Of a stretch of DNA of 64,000 nt, positions 19,692 through 32,784 are shown piece by piece. The translations under genes and the position numbers were made by a program. The stretch lies in contig CATKHK010000005.1 of NCBI GenBank assembly GCA_949751835.1, positions 682,001 to 746,000 on the forward strand, read 5' to 3'. How positions within the stretch are numbered: position 1 is the stretch's first letter; the number at the start of each line of letters is the position of its first letter. The notes under the pieces are model-generated. The model did not search any database. It saw only the letters and a list, made by a program, of their open reading frames with translations, and was not told the origin of the DNA. The stretch comes from Blepharisma japonicum. Lineage: Eukaryota; Ciliophora; Heterotrichea; Heterotrichida; Blepharismidae.

Positions 19692-21815
19692 ATGGAAAGT
19701 TGTCCTCATCTCTCTGGTGTTACTTTAAACAAGCAATTATCAAAATTTTCACAAGGCAGAGTTAAAGACCAAATAGAGACTGGCACACTATTTTGTGATG
19801 CCTGCAGTATTGGGCTTCCCAGCTTATGGCTTTGTTTAAATGTAACACACATATAGGATAATTGCAACTTTGTTGGCTGTGGACGGTACCAAAACAAGCA
19901 TTCTATGATGCATTTTCAAAATTCCAAGCATCCTCTTTATATAAATCCTAGAAGCTGCATGATTTGGTGCTTAGATTGTGACACAGAAATCATAGATGGT
20001 GAAAACGAATACCAAGAAAAGTTAAGAGGGATTCGCGCAATTTTTTCAAAGCAAGAAGAAGAAAATGGAAACAAGCCAAATGGCAATCCTGAGAGCAAAG
20101 GAAAAATTGGACTGAAAAACTTAGGAAATACTTGCTATATGAATTCTGTTTTACAGTGTTTAAGCAATATCAGAGCAATTCAGAGATATTTCAGAAAGGT
20201 TTTCATGGTAGAAGATTTTAAAGATTCAGAAACTCCTGACTTTTCTTTAGTAGCAAAATTTGCTGAGTTAATAAGAGCGCTGTGAAGCGGATCTTATACA
20301 TCCCTCAGCCCTAGAGATTTTCTTTCAAGTTTACATAAGTCATGTCCGTTTTTTAAGGGTATGGGTCAGCACGACGCTCAAGAATTTTTACGAATTTTTT
20401 TAGATAAAGTCCATGAAGCCTTAAAGCACCAATATATAAATGCTGCATATCGCTCCATCGTTTCTGACGCTTTTAAATCAAATATTGAAAGCAAAGTAAC
20501 TTGCCTTCAATGCCAAGCCTCCTATACCAAAATTGAAGATTATTATGATATTGCTTTACAAATCCCAAGCCAGCAAGAAAGTGAAGATTTTCGGAAATAT
20601 GACAGCCAGCTACTTTCTCCTGCTGAAAGAGTGAAATTTAATACAGAAAAGCAAAATATGTGAAGAAAAATATCCAAGGTCTTTTCTGGAGATTCTGTTG
20701 TAACTTTATATGACTGCATTCTGAATTTTTGCTTACCTGAACAGCTTAAAGGAGATGATAAATTTTTTTGTGAGAAATGTAGGAGGAAAACAAAAAGCCA
20801 GAGGGAATTTAGAATAATAAATCCTCCAAATGTATTAGTTTTAGTCGTAAAAAGGTTCAAATTTATGGGAATTGGCTCAAAAGTGTCAACTTATGTAAAA
20901 TTTCCAAAAGAGCTTGATTTAAGGTACTTTTTGCAGAAACCTAAAAGCTGTATTTATCATCTTAATGGAATGGTCCAACATTTCGGAGGAGTAGGAGGAG
21001 GACATTATGTTTCTTATTGCCATAACTACAGGACTAATATTTGGCATGAGTTTGACGATTCCCGTGTTCGACAAGTCCCAGAAAGCTACGTTTTAGAAAA
21101 GGAAGCTTATATCCTTTTTTACCAAAAATCCATGCCTAGTCTTAGAGAAAAAGTTACATCCCAAGAGCCTTGTATGTATATCCCAACCTATTGGCTCAAT
21201 AAATACTACACACTTTCAGACCCTGGCCCAATCTACCAAAAATATCTCCTATGTCCTCACATGAAGCTTAAACCTATATATGGCGCTGCTGAATACACTC
21301 GAATGAACGCAAATCAGCTTTTAAATTTTATGTCAAACTACAATAGTGACACTGGGTCTCCAGAAGTAGTCCAAAAATGTGAAAGATGCGAACAGGATTT
21401 CTATAAAATTGATAACCGCGTTGAAAAGGAATTCGAGCTTTTGACCAATTTAACCTCAATAAAACCTTTTGAAGGGCCGTGGTATATTATTTCTGCAGAG
21501 TGGATTAATAAATGGAAAAGATTTTGCTCACATGATATAGGAGAAGATAATGGGTATCCTGGCCCTGTAGATAACTCAGTACTATTTGAAGGAAATAATG
21601 TAAAAAGAGGCCTGGAAAAATCAAAACACTATAGAGGAGTTAATAGACATGTGTGGTATGCTTTTATGGAAATTTATGGAGGAGGGCCGACTGTTTGTAG
21701 GCAGGTTTTAGATATTTATACAGCACCTTCGCAGGAGATTAAATGCTCAACTCCCGATATTAGTGATGAGGCAATGCAAAGTATAAGGGCGATTAAGAGT
21801 ATAATTCGGCTTTAA
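19692..21815 (+). CDS. Ubiquitin-specific protease, USP20/USP33 type
   Basis: Coding sequence 19692-19841 and 19857-21815, 702 residues. Order of parts: an N-terminal ZnF-UBP (C4, H6, CDAC 35-38, C53, C58GR, H65), the cysteine box GNTCYMN with C143, a Zn ribbon inside the catalytic domain (CLQC, CEKC), the histidine box GGGHYVSY with H433, then DUSP-like segments near 470-560 and 590-690. This order matches USP20/USP33, which trim ubiquitin from membrane and signalling proteins. Without the 15-nt intron the zinc finger is broken by a stop, which supports the splice. UGA-Trp occurs twice in the catalytic domain. USP3/16 are less likely because of the C-terminal DUSPs. Confidence 0.88.
19842..19856 (+). 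other. 15-nt intron in the ZnF-UBP of the deubiquitinase
   Basis: The intron gtaacacacatatag lies between codons (phase 0), after N50 and before D51. Retained, it would add V-T-H-I and then TAG. Splicing restores the spacing between the zinc ligands CDAC and C53. Confidence 0.85.
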
Positions 21816-21902
21816 TATTTCTTTGTTTATTTAAAATGATTCTACACAAGTATCCGTTTTATAATTTTATTAGAATAAAAATAATTGTTTTTTGTGCCAG
21901 GC

Positions 21903-23387
21903 ATGGAAGAAGCAAAAGAGCCTTGGGAAAGTATAGAAAAACAGTATTGGATAATTGGCTGTATTTATACAATAAACTCCAATTTAGGGACAGGTATTCT
22001 TAGTGTTCCATGAGCTTATTGAGCATCAGGCTGGGGCATTGGAATTATTTTCCATGTGGTGGCTTTTATCACAGGAGTCATGTTTTGTTACATATACACC
22101 CAATCTTTAAGTAGAATGGAAATGATAGCAAAGCTAAATGAAAAAGGATACAAAATAAAGCCAGTTCAATTTTCTCAGCTATTTCAATTAACAAAACCTG
22201 AAGATTTCATAAGCAGCCCAGATTCAGAAGGAGACCAAACAGCTTTGATTAACGAAGACATAAAACCTACTATTAAAGGCAGAAGAATTGACTGATGTGA
22301 AATGGCTACTGTCCTTTATGGTAAAAAATTCGGAGTTATCAATGCAATCGCATTTTCTATCGCATCTTATACACTTTTAATAGGATGGTTCTCTATATTT
22401 GCATCTTCATTAGCTTCAACTATTCCTATATTTGGCTTAGACACCTGCAATATATATGATGATTCAGCATTTAACGATCCCTGCAGATTAAAATATATGA
22501 TTTATATCGTACTTTTTGCTCTCATTATGTCAATATTTGTGCTAATCGGCTTGTCAGGCCAAGTTAAATGGCAGACTTCGATTTTTGTTATAAGACTAAT
22601 CATCACTGTACTTATGATAATGACAGCCCTCTATGCAATTTCTTCAAGCACAGGCCTAGGCGACAACGAAAGTGAAAATGCCAGCCCTGCAGCCTTCGAC
22701 GTAAGCTATATTGGCTTTACTCTCCCAATAATTTTATGTTGCACCTATTTTCAGCCACTTATACCAAATATAGCCCAAATCACCAAAAAAAGAGAATCTA
22801 ATATAATGAAAATTTGTACCACAGCGACAGCAGCACTTGCCGGTTTTGCCTTAGTTATGGGAATAATTATATCATTTACAGTTGATGAGGCTGAAAAAAT
22901 GGCTTCTTTGAACTGGATGGATTATACTGGAGGCTACGATGAAGAGGACAGAAAATGGTGGGCTTATTTAATTGAGTTTTTGGTAATTATTTTTCCGGTT
23001 ATTGATATCAGCTCGGCTTATCCTTTGGCTGCTATTAATTTGTCGGATAATTTATTGTCACTGAAGTATGGGCATTTTGATTCTCAAGCTATAAATAGAG
23101 ATATATACCTCTTATATAGGCTGGCTGTGATAATTCCTCCAGCTATAGTTGCTATATTTATTTATGATTTAAGCTATATTACAGCTACTTGTGGACTGAT
23201 GGCAATTTTGCTTTCTGGGATTGTGATTCCTTTATTTTCAATAGCGACTAAAAAAATGGTACCACAAAGTAGCCCTTTTGATGAGTATTTCTTTTCAAGT
23301 GTTCTTGATTTTGCAATAATTTTATGTACAATTTTTATAGTGATGGGGCTGTGCGTTATGATTTTGCTTTATTATTTATTTTATTAA
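21903..23387 (+). CDS. Amino-acid permease, AAAP/SLC38-like
   Basis: 494 residues with about ten hydrophobic helices. The N terminus has the AAAP signature SNLGTGILSVPWAYWASGW, whose two Trp after the Pro and Tyr are UGA codons; the short soluble loop at about 90-135 precedes the third helix, as in other ciliate members. The family carries amino acids with H+ or Na+ across plasma or lysosomal membranes. Substrate cannot be read. It follows the deubiquitinase by 87 nt on the same strand and ends in TAA. Confidence 0.85.
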
Positions 23388-23730
23388 CAATGATTAAACA
23401 GATTTTTAAACGTTATTAGGAAATGCAAATTTAATCCATTAATAAGGACTAACTTTTATATTTACTCACTTCTTGTGATTCGCAAGGTTAGTATATTAAT
23501 TTATAAATAAAGGGTTTATGGGTTCTATTTTGATTTTTTATTATTAGTGATGTGGAATAGCCATTTTTTGAATTTTTTTATTAGAATCTGCATATTTTCA
23601 CAGTTTTCTTGATCTTTTAAATATAAATTTAGACTTGAACTGTATTATATTTATCGTATTAATCGATTATCTAGTTTCTTATAATTCCTATACAACTAAA
23701 ACTTTATAATTATCTAAAATTTTAAGTTAA
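23388..23730. other. AT-rich intergenic region
   Basis: About 340 nt, AT-rich, between two plus-strand genes. Nothing supportable in it. Confidence 0.5.
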
Positions 23731-24591
23731 ATGGAAGAAAACAGTGAAAAGCCTAAACGAAGGCGTAAAGGTAGAAAACTCAAGAAAAAGCACCAATTTA
23801 AAGCATCATTTCTCCAAACCTCCCCTACAGAAACTGTCCCCCACTTTGAAAGAAAAGAAACTGTTAGTAAATTCAAAGAATTAATTGATTTGCAACAAAA
23901 AAACAAGGAATATAAAACAGAATGACTCGGCCTCTACACTACTCTAAAAGAAATCCCACTAAAACGATCTCTGGTCCGTGACACTCTTCCATCACTTCAA
24001 TCAGAAAAATTTTCATCTGACTCAACTGCATCAGCTACCAAAAAAATTCCTGCAATGAGGCAAACTTATGATGGCTCCAGAATTAATATGCTTTTGGTTA
24101 GTTCCCAATCTGTTCCTCTAATCACTAATCATAATAGAAAAGAAAAAACTGAAAGGGAAAATTCGACCCAAACTCGACTCTCTACAATGAGAAAATCAGG
24201 GTCAGCGTCTTCTAAAGACTATCATGAAGGGAATGATAATTTTAGGGTCATAATTCCAAAATCACTTGAAAAGTTAGGAAAAACGCAGAGGGTGGAAAGC
24301 AGCAAGTCTCCAAGTGAAATGTCATCACAGAGACTTTTGTCTACTACTCAGCTAGAGTTTAGTATTCCGTATCAGCAAAAAATAGGACAAAATTCAGATT
24401 TTTCAGTGCCATCAATAAAGAATTCACCTGTTTCAAAGCCGAGAAGAGTAAATGATGCTATTAAGTCAGTTTCTCCAAAAGCTTTTAATCCTACTGTAAT
24501 TCCTGAGCTGCCAAATCCAAAAGTTACTATAAATGACGTTCTATTTTATATAGAATACCTTAATAAAAAAAACAATCGCTTTTGTGTTTAG
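23731..24591 (+). CDS. Unrecognised basic protein, 286 aa
   Basis: One frame over a UGA-Trp (23923-23925), ATG to TAG. The N terminus is extremely basic (KPKRRRKGRKLKKKH), which could be a nuclear localisation or nucleic-acid-binding patch. The rest is Ser/Pro/Thr-rich and disordered, with a short ordered-looking end (VTINDVLFYIEYLNKK). There is no known domain. Confidence 0.6.
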
Positions 24592-24745
24592 TAAATATTG
24601 TTATAAATCAAAATTAATATTATTCTTTTGCTTAAAAACTTAAACATTTTTGTTTATTAATCCCTAAAATATATAAAGCACATTATTATATTTAAAAACT
24701 ATTATTTACGTTATCAATAAAATACATGTCAAATATGATTTGTAA

Positions 24746-26884
24746 TTACGATAAATATTTGCTAGGATGGCTTCCACGTCTATGTTTATCAACTTTTTCT
24801 GTGAGTACTTCATACTGGTTGTTAATCCACCCTTCTTCATGTTTAACAAGAACAGTCTGATTTCTTGCAACTAATCTTCGAGCATTTCAATAAGCTTCAT
24901 TCTGCTTCAGCTGATTTATTATATTTTCTTCAATATCTCTCGAATTTACAACATTGTTCATAGCCGAAAATAGAGGCAGTGCAATATTTTTAATAAACCC
25001 AGACTGAGACTTGGCTATATCAGTCGTTTCTTTGTCACAGTACATTGAAACAGGCAACCCCAATGATTTTTCTATGTCACCTTGTGTAAAAAACTCTTGG
25101 AGTACCAGGACACACCATTTTTCGTGCAATTCAATAGACTTTGCGGAATGGCCAATATCAGCCATTTTTATTGTCATTTTATTCATTTCTTGTCTAATTT
25201 CAACATTGGCAAAATCAACAGGGACGTTAGCTCCTACAAATCTTGCTCGGAAATGCTCTACTAAGTCGAAATGCTTTGACATATCAGTAGCAAGAATAAG
25301 CTCTATAATAACTTTTCTGATAGTAAAGTACTTATCACCAGGCAAGTTTGATAAGATATTATATTCATTTTTTGCTAAAATTTGAAACAAAATGGTTGAA
25401 TGCATCATTTCTAATACACTAAAATCATTATATTGGATAGAAACATCACTTTTAGTTACCATCAAAAATCGGTTGGTCTTTGCAGGATGGCCTACATCGT
25501 GTGCTAAGGTTGAAATAATCCCAGCCAATAGCTCTAAAGAACTGGTTTCATCAATTATAGCGCAGCTGTGGATTATGTAGAGATATGAGCACATCACATC
25601 AGCGGCGTGACAAGAATTGTGATAAGGGTTCGGCAGATATTTTCCTTCTAATTCTTGCAGAAAAGAACTCAGCAGCCGATCGCTGATAGAAAAGAGCTCG
25701 TGGAGGCTTAATCGTTTTATTATATGCATTCCTATAACTTGTATAGGAGTTTGCCCAGAGCAGTCTCCTATAAACATAGTATTAAAATTCCATTCTTTTC
25801 CAATTTGGCGTAGAATTCCTGAAAGTTCAGACATACCATAAATATGGTTGAGTTTTTCTTTAAAATTGCCTTTGGATCCTAATGAAGCTGCATCTACGTC
25901 AGATGATCTTTCAAAAAATACTTGAGAAACATGAATTTTATCTTGTTCGTCCATATTTTTTGTAATTTGGTCAAAAGAGGTCTGATATATATTTCTGTGG
26001 CTTAATGAGTCTAACGCACCCTTTAAGTTAGTTATAGTTGCCACAATGGTTTCTTTATTTCCATACTCTGCATGCTCAAATGCGTCAAAAAGAACTGTTA
26101 TTGAATTTTTAATAGCGTTTATTATAGTTTCCATGCCTGTAGAGGATTTTGTTTGGATATCATGCAGTTGGAGTGAAGGCAATATTGACTCCTGAGCATA
26201 ATCAGCTTCCCTTCCTACTTTAGCAATAGCAGGATAATCAATTAGTCCGAAGAAAATGGCTAAAAAAAGAAGTAAAATTTGAAATATTGAAATCCCGATA
26301 TTTTGCTTCCCAAAGCAGTTTAACCCAAATGCAATAATAGATAAAAAAATACTAATAGATATATATATCACTTTTTTGGTTTCCAATATTTTTGGCCCAA
26401 TTACAAATAATAGTAGCAATGCCTGCATTCCTGGCAAATATGAATCATTTTTATCTTCCCTATAAATAACAGGGAAAATATTGAGGTCTGATAATATAAA
26501 AGACAACCCACAGTAAATGTAGAGCGTTGGCATTATTCACCTCTTCCCTTCGTCTTGGAAATTGTCTCTTTGTCTATATATAATGACCACCAAATTGATT
26601 AAAAAACTGCTTATAAGAAAGATAAGACAGAGGAGAACTGTGGTTACATCGTTTTGGTATACAGAATTTGAAGTCAGAGTGCTGGACAGGTAAATCATAA
26701 ATAAAATACAATACCCAACACAAGCTTTTACGGTGTCTCTGTACTTAGGACCAATAGATGCTAAATTTTGGTTTGTTGAATTATTAAGGAAATCGTTTGA
26801 GTCAGATTGGTTGTGTGAGGCTTCTATGATATTGATTGCTGTTGATGAGTGCTCTTGAGGCCTGCTAGGCTCAGTATTTCTCAT
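24746..26884 (-). CDS. Membrane-bound cyclic-nucleotide phosphodiesterase
   Basis: 712 residues. About six hydrophobic helices occupy residues 50-215 (for example VTTVLLCLIFLISSF and ISIFQILLLFLAIFFG). The class I PDE domain is C-terminal with the metal-binding HD residues: H422 in NPYHNSCHAADV, H463-D464 in LAHDVGHP, LATDMSKHF, and D576 in MADIGHSAK. The enzyme should hydrolyse cAMP or cGMP at a membrane. No GAF or PAS domain lies between. A UGA-Trp joins the first TM part to the second (26537-26539); another (24887-24889) adds a 47-residue Lys/Arg-rich tail after the usual domain end. Six-helix PDEs are known in ciliates and apicomplexans. Specificity cannot be read with confidence. Confidence 0.88.
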
Positions 26885-27108
26885 TTTATTTCAAGTGTTT
26901 TGTTAATTATGACAGAATTTTTAATTAGAATGATTTAAAATAAAGTAAATATTAATTGAAGAAAATTTGAATTGTTCCATGCACCATTTATCTCTTATTT
27001 TATTCGCAGGACCGTAATTAATATGGAAATAATTAATAAGGGCTGACAGTATAAATAATATTTTGAATTTTATATATATTGAATTTATTATTAAAAATTG
27101 TTGAAAAT

Positions 27109-28440
27109 TTATAGAGTTTCTCGGAATTTTTCGATAAGAATTTTAAGGTTCCTTGATTTAAGCTCTTCTGGGCTAAGCACTTCTAAAAGCTTGCTAAATT
27201 CATAAGAGCCTATAGGCCAGCCGCCTTCGACCATTTGCTTTCAAAGCTCTAGCAGCACTAATTCTTCAATAGCAGGCTCATGCCGTTTTGATTTAAAATC
27301 TTCAAGAATCTTCAGATAAATGAGCCCTTGTTTATGGTTTTTATATTGATTTTCTCGTTTTTGAAATTCAACAATCCCTCTAAACTCATTAAATTTCCCT
27401 ATTGAATGCAACTGATTTCTATATCCCTCTTTGTCATCTTGTATCAATGCAATTTTTTTCTTAATAGAAATCGGCCTATCTGCATCCATTTTCTGCAGAA
27501 TATCACACAATTTTTTATTTTCTGTGGCTTTTGAGGTATAAAATGATCTTAATGATTCTTCTAAAGAATATTCAACGTCTGAGGATAAAGAAAATTTCGT
27601 TTGAGGTCTAGAGCTCGGCATTGGGGTGTGCTGGTTTGCTGGGTAATATTTGTTCATCATAATTTTTAAGTCTTGAGTTTTATTCATGATTTGTACTGTA
27701 TCTCTTTTCCTTATAGGTGAAACTAATCCTTGGTGGTCAGTAATAGTCCTTCTTCTGAATTTATTTCTTTTATAATCATCAACTTTGAGCTTTAATTCCA
27801 GCTCTTCTTTTAATTTTGACAGCTGATCGGCTGCTTTTTCAATTCTATGAAGAAGTTCATTTTTTCCTTTCTTTATAATAAAATCGGCACCTTGTGATTC
27901 TAAATATTCTTCATAGCTCGGCAATTCAATTGGCTTTTCGACTTTCCCACTTATAAGAGATACATAAGGCAGCGGTTTTTCTTGATACCCTTCTTTTAAT
28001 GCTTTCAAAGGCTTATTTCCATCTTTCCAATTATGGGATTTTATTGCTTTTATAAGTGGCGGATCTAAGGCTTCTGCTGATATAAAAAAACCAATTGTTC
28101 TTTTTCCAGCTCTGCTTAGCCTTAGTCTTTGGTTTGTTTCTTGCAACGATAAATTAAGCCTTTTTTTGACGACAATTGTGGGGGAATCTAAAATTACGTC
28201 TTCTTTTTTAGCAGAGTCTGCTACATTTTGACGGATTTTGTCACTTTCTTTAGTAGTAGAGCTGAGTTTGCCTTTTAAATGATGTGATAGGTTTTTGATT
28301 TCTTTGTTTATAGACAGAATTCGTTTTCGCCCATGGGATACCTGTGATTTAGGATGAATTAGAGTATTTACCTCTTCGAGACCAACTGCGATTTCTAAGG
28401 TTCGGTCTAAGGTTATACGCAAATCATCTGCAAGTTCCAT
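27109..28440 (-). CDS. Unrecognised Lys-rich helical protein, 443 aa
   Basis: ATG to TAA with one UGA-Trp (27241-27243) near the C terminus. The N-terminal 60 residues and the segment LLHRIEKAADQLSKLKEELELKLK are likely coiled coils; the remainder is basic and mixed. The end (GGWPIGSYEFSKLLEVLSPEELKSRN) looks ordered. No known family. It neighbours the coiled-coil gene at 28924-29997 on the same strand. Confidence 0.6.
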
Positions 28441-28923
28441 TTAAAAATTAAATTAATATGACGTAATTTGGGACAGAAAACAAATAAAATGCTTTGTCTT
28501 CTATATTTTAGGCTAACTGATTATTATCTGTTACATTTTTATATTTTTTTAATTATCCTTTGGTATATAAAGGTATATGGAGAATACAAGTATAAATTTT
28601 TAGAGCTAATTCTACATAAATTATATTATTTTTAGTGGTTCAAGTGCAACTTACAAAAAGAAATTGTATTCTTAAAACATAATAAGTTTAAAATCTTTGA
28701 CTAATGATTAATTAATTTTTTAATAACGTTTTTAGTCAGATAGATGCTTATTCTAGCTATTTTGAAGTTGTAAAATAAATCAAGAAAAATACTAGGAAAT
28801 CATTCTCAATTTTTAATTAATTTCATCAATTTTTAATCTATAAATTATATAGCATTATAAATTGTTTATATGGCAAATAAAATTGTTTATTCAATAAGTT
28901 GAAGCATTAATATAAAATACAGC
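28441..28923. other. AT-rich intergenic region
   Basis: About 480 nt of AT-rich DNA with stops in every frame; I see nothing in it. Confidence 0.5.
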
Positions 28924-29997
28924 TTATTTAAAAGCTTTTTCTACCTCTTCCATTGTTGATGCTTGAGGCAATCCAAAATATTTTTTCACTTGTCCTATTA
29001 TTCGGTGACAAGATCTTAATTGGGTATTTAAAAACTCAATGGTACTAGGAATAGATTCGCTGTCTATGCATTGAAGGTCCCTTTGTATATTTTTTACAAT
29101 TTCGGCTTTTTGTCTTAACTGAGCTCTTTCATCTGCTAAATTACTTATTCACCTTCATATATCTTCTCGAGAAAAATTTGATTCCCCATTCATTTTCATA
29201 ACTTCTTTGAATTTCGCTATAACTTTTTTCCATTTACATTTCTTTCTATGTTTTATTAAGTTCCTAACCTTTTCAATCAATTCTGAGTGATGTACTTGCA
29301 AAGTGTTTGAAACTTCATTAATCATATCCTTTCAATTGGTTTTTTCTGATGGATATCTTCGAGATAATTGCTCATCTAAGGATTCTTCTAAAGAGAAAAA
29401 CCTTTTATTTAACTCTTCAATCTGTCTAGAATTTGCATCGATGCATCTTTTACTATTCGATTTTAATTCTTCAATTTGCCGACGGAGACGAGCTCTTTCA
29501 CCTTGAAGATTGAGAATAAGCTCTTCTCTGTCATTATATTTTTCTCGTAAAGCATTTAGTTCCTTTAATATTACAAATTTGTCTTTTTCATGGGTGAATT
29601 TTATTGTAGTATCTTCATCTATAGGAATTTGTCTTGAGCTCAGCAGTTTTTCTAATTTTTCAATGTTTTTTTCTTTTTCTTCAATAATTATTTTTAAATT
29701 TTCATTTTCCCTCAAAAGTTTATCCCTTTCTCTAAAGCAATCTGTTAGCTTATTTTCTAGTGCAAGATTATTATCATAAGTTTCATCATGAATTGTGCTC
29801 ATTTCTTTCAATATTTTTTCCTTTTCAGCTAATCTTTGTTCTAACTGTACAACTCTATCATTTTGATATCCGACTGCAACATTTGGCTTATAAATTACAG
29901 ATTCTTCAAATGATGAATCAATTTTTGCGTCGTCAGCCGTCATAAATGAAGCATTCTTCAAAAAATCAATCATGCTTTGACTGTTAGAAGCTGCCAT
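28924..29997 (-). CDS. Coiled-coil protein, 357 aa
   Basis: Residues about 45-215 are a long coiled coil (VVQLEQRLAEKEKILKEM, LLRENENLKIIIEEKEKN). Past a UGA-Trp at 29332-29334 the frame continues with a helical, possibly globular part containing three more Trp codons, ending FGLPQASTMEEVEKAFK. No family is recognised; centrosomal or axonemal scaffold is a guess from the coil. It is divergent from the IQ-protein gene at 30089 with only 91 nt between the starts, which suggests a shared promoter. Confidence 0.65.
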
Positions 29998-30088
29998 TTT
30001 GCAATAAAATTTATATGAATTTCTGCAAGGGTATTAAGTACGCGGATTTTTCGTTACAATAAATTTTAGGTCATCAATAAATTAGAAA

Positions 30089-32746
30089 ATGGAGTCTCAG
30101 ATCTTGATACTCACAGAAAAAGAGTACAAAAAATACCAAGCCAACGTGCAAGAAATGTCATCTAGAAGCCCAAATTTACCGTCACCAATATTTGTCAGCA
30201 CAGATTATGAAGAAACAGTTGATAGTAAAGCTGCAGAAAAATTATTGCAAGATGAAGCTAAGCAAAATTATTTGTCAATACTCAAAGAATTAAGCTTGTC
30301 GCTTGACCCATCCAAGCCAAAGCTAAAAATTCAGCCCATTAATTTAAATGAGAATGAAAATATAAATAAAAAATATCAAGATGATATCTCCAAACGGCTG
30401 TCTCAAAGAACACCCACTGCAAAACTTAAAAGTAAAAAAAGAAGGATTTTAAAATCCGCAAGAGTTTCTCAGTATGCTACCTGCAATAATAGTTTTGAAA
30501 GAAAAACTCCAAGCACCCACGAATCTATTATTGAAAGAAACAAAGAAAAACTGATAGATCTTCTAAGTGACGATAATCTCGAAAATCTTCTAGCAAAAAA
30601 GGAGAAAAAAGAAAGGTGCAAAAGGCCTTTATCCTTGCAGATAGATGATATTAAGCCATCACTAGGAATTACTGATAGAACAACCCAAACTACATTGACA
30701 AGGCCTTCAACAGCGAGTAAGCCAAGCAAAAGAATTTTGAAAAAATTCATGAGTCAAGTGTTACCATGTATTCCTATAGATACCCTAAGCACAAATCCTG
30801 AAACTCCAATGCATATTAAAGAATCGATAAAGTCAAAAACTGTAAAAAAAAGAAAGCACGTCAAGCAGCTTTCAGACAGTACGCTGGTTCTTAATGTACA
30901 AAAAAGCGTAATTGGTACCAATAGATTGGCAATAAATAATGAAAAAATCCAAGAAAAACAAATTTTCGACAGGATTTTGAATGAAATTAAGCAGGAGTTT
31001 AAAATCAACCAAAAGGAGCAGTCTTCTAATATTATTGAGCTCATGCAAATAATGTTTAAGGTTAAGCCAGAGCTCGGGGATATTATTAATCCTAAAGAAA
31101 TCACAAAATATAAGTCACTCCATGAACGACTTTATCATTTAATGAAAGAAAACCCATCAAAATTGTATAGGATAATTTCAGATGAGGAAACCAAGCTTAA
31201 TACGAATAGGAATAGGTTTGAAACTGACGACTGAACAGAAGAGCAAGAAGCTGCCTTCAGATCAATGTTTAGAAAAACTCACAGTTTTAATTCATTAACA
31301 AAAACCAGAATTTTCAAAGAGGCAGAAAAAAACCTACCAGAAACCCGCACAATTCTAGATATGGAGTGAAAATATGACAAGCATTCTCCTTGGGCTAATG
31401 ATTTTGATTACCATGAAGAGCAAAATTTGATATCCAGCCAAACCCCAAAGCATGCCAAAAAATCGTCTATTTCAAATTTGAAACAAGAATGCAAAGGTCT
31501 TACTCCTGAAGAGTATAATTTAATGAAATTTAAAGAGCTGCAAGAAAAAACAGGGGACTTCACGCTTGGTTTTAATGCTTTGCAGAAGAAAGCTGAAAAA
31601 ATTGACAAAATTAATGAAGTTAAAGAAGCAATAACGGGTTATAAAATTTTTAGTGATTGAAAACATAACAAGGATGAGCTAGAAAAAGCTAAAAATAAAT
31701 TAGCAAATAATATAATTGAAGAAGGAAACGCAGAGGTAAAAAAGCTAAACCAAGCCCGCTATTCTTATTTATCAGCAAAAGTTGCCAGGCAAAGAGCACA
31801 TAAAGAACTACAAGACAAGCTAATACAACGAGCAGAAAAAATGAGAAAAGAGCTTAGAGATAGGCAAAAAACATTTCAAATGCTAGTTCTTGTATATAGA
31901 AAAATCTGCAGAGATTTGTATGGGCTCGACGATAAAAAGCCCAAACGAGCTTTACTAAACAGCCAATACCCCTTAGGCTCCCCTTTATTTAAAAATTCAA
32001 TGATTAAGTTAGGCTATCTCCCTGAAGCTTATAACCCTAGCCCAGCACCCCCTCATGAATTTGACCCAGCCTCTATCAAGCATATAAAAACGAGTATTCC
32101 CAAAGAAAGCCTCGTCCATGTATCTCTCTGAAACCTTCATAACCAAAGCTCTCACGACAAAAAACAAGACAAAAACGAAATGGCGTCCAAAATAAAAGCC
32201 TTAATAAGAGGCTTTGTCGTCCGAAAAAGAGTCTCCAAAATCAAAAAAAGTGCAGTAGTCATAAAGCGGTCATTTGTGAGATATAAAACCAAAAAATTTA
32301 TATTGACAGCTTTATTAGTGGAACATTTATCTAGTGGAAATAAGCTTCTTGGAGAGCTTTTTACGCGCTATAGAGATAGTTTTATTTATAATAGAGTCCT
32401 AAAAGAAGTGGTTAGTTCTCCATTTATTCAAAAACTGCTTATAGAAAGAAGGAAACAGAAAAATTTACCTACAAAGAGCCCACAAAATTTAATTAATTGT
32501 TTTGCAGCTGATTCGTCAAGAAAAAGTAGAACTCCGCTATGCCCGAAAAGTGATAGGTCTAAAAGAAAACATATAACATTTTCTATGAAATCAGAAACAG
32601 AAGCATATAAAATAAATAATAAAATCAAATCACCAAGATTTGCGTTGCAAAGGAAAAGTACAACAAATATACCAATTACTCCTATTATAAAAGAGCTTCC
32701 TGATAGTGTACAAATTTATTTGAAAACTCTTCCAATTAAAAAATAA
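30089..32746 (+). CDS. Large basic protein with a C-terminal IQ motif
   Basis: 885 residues in one frame across several UGA-Trp codons (the first at 31232-31234). The first 370 residues are Lys/Ser-rich and disordered; residues about 450-610 are helical and charged; near residue 700 the pattern IKALIRGFVVRKRVSKIKK is an IQ-type calmodulin-binding motif, followed by a second basic helix (AVVIKRSFVRYK). Calmodulin or centrin binding is inferred. Proteins of this make-up are common in ciliate cortex and axoneme, but nothing here proves location. Confidence 0.65.
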
Positions 32747-32784
32747 TTAATTTTCAATTAAAATTTTTTGAAAATATTTTTAAA

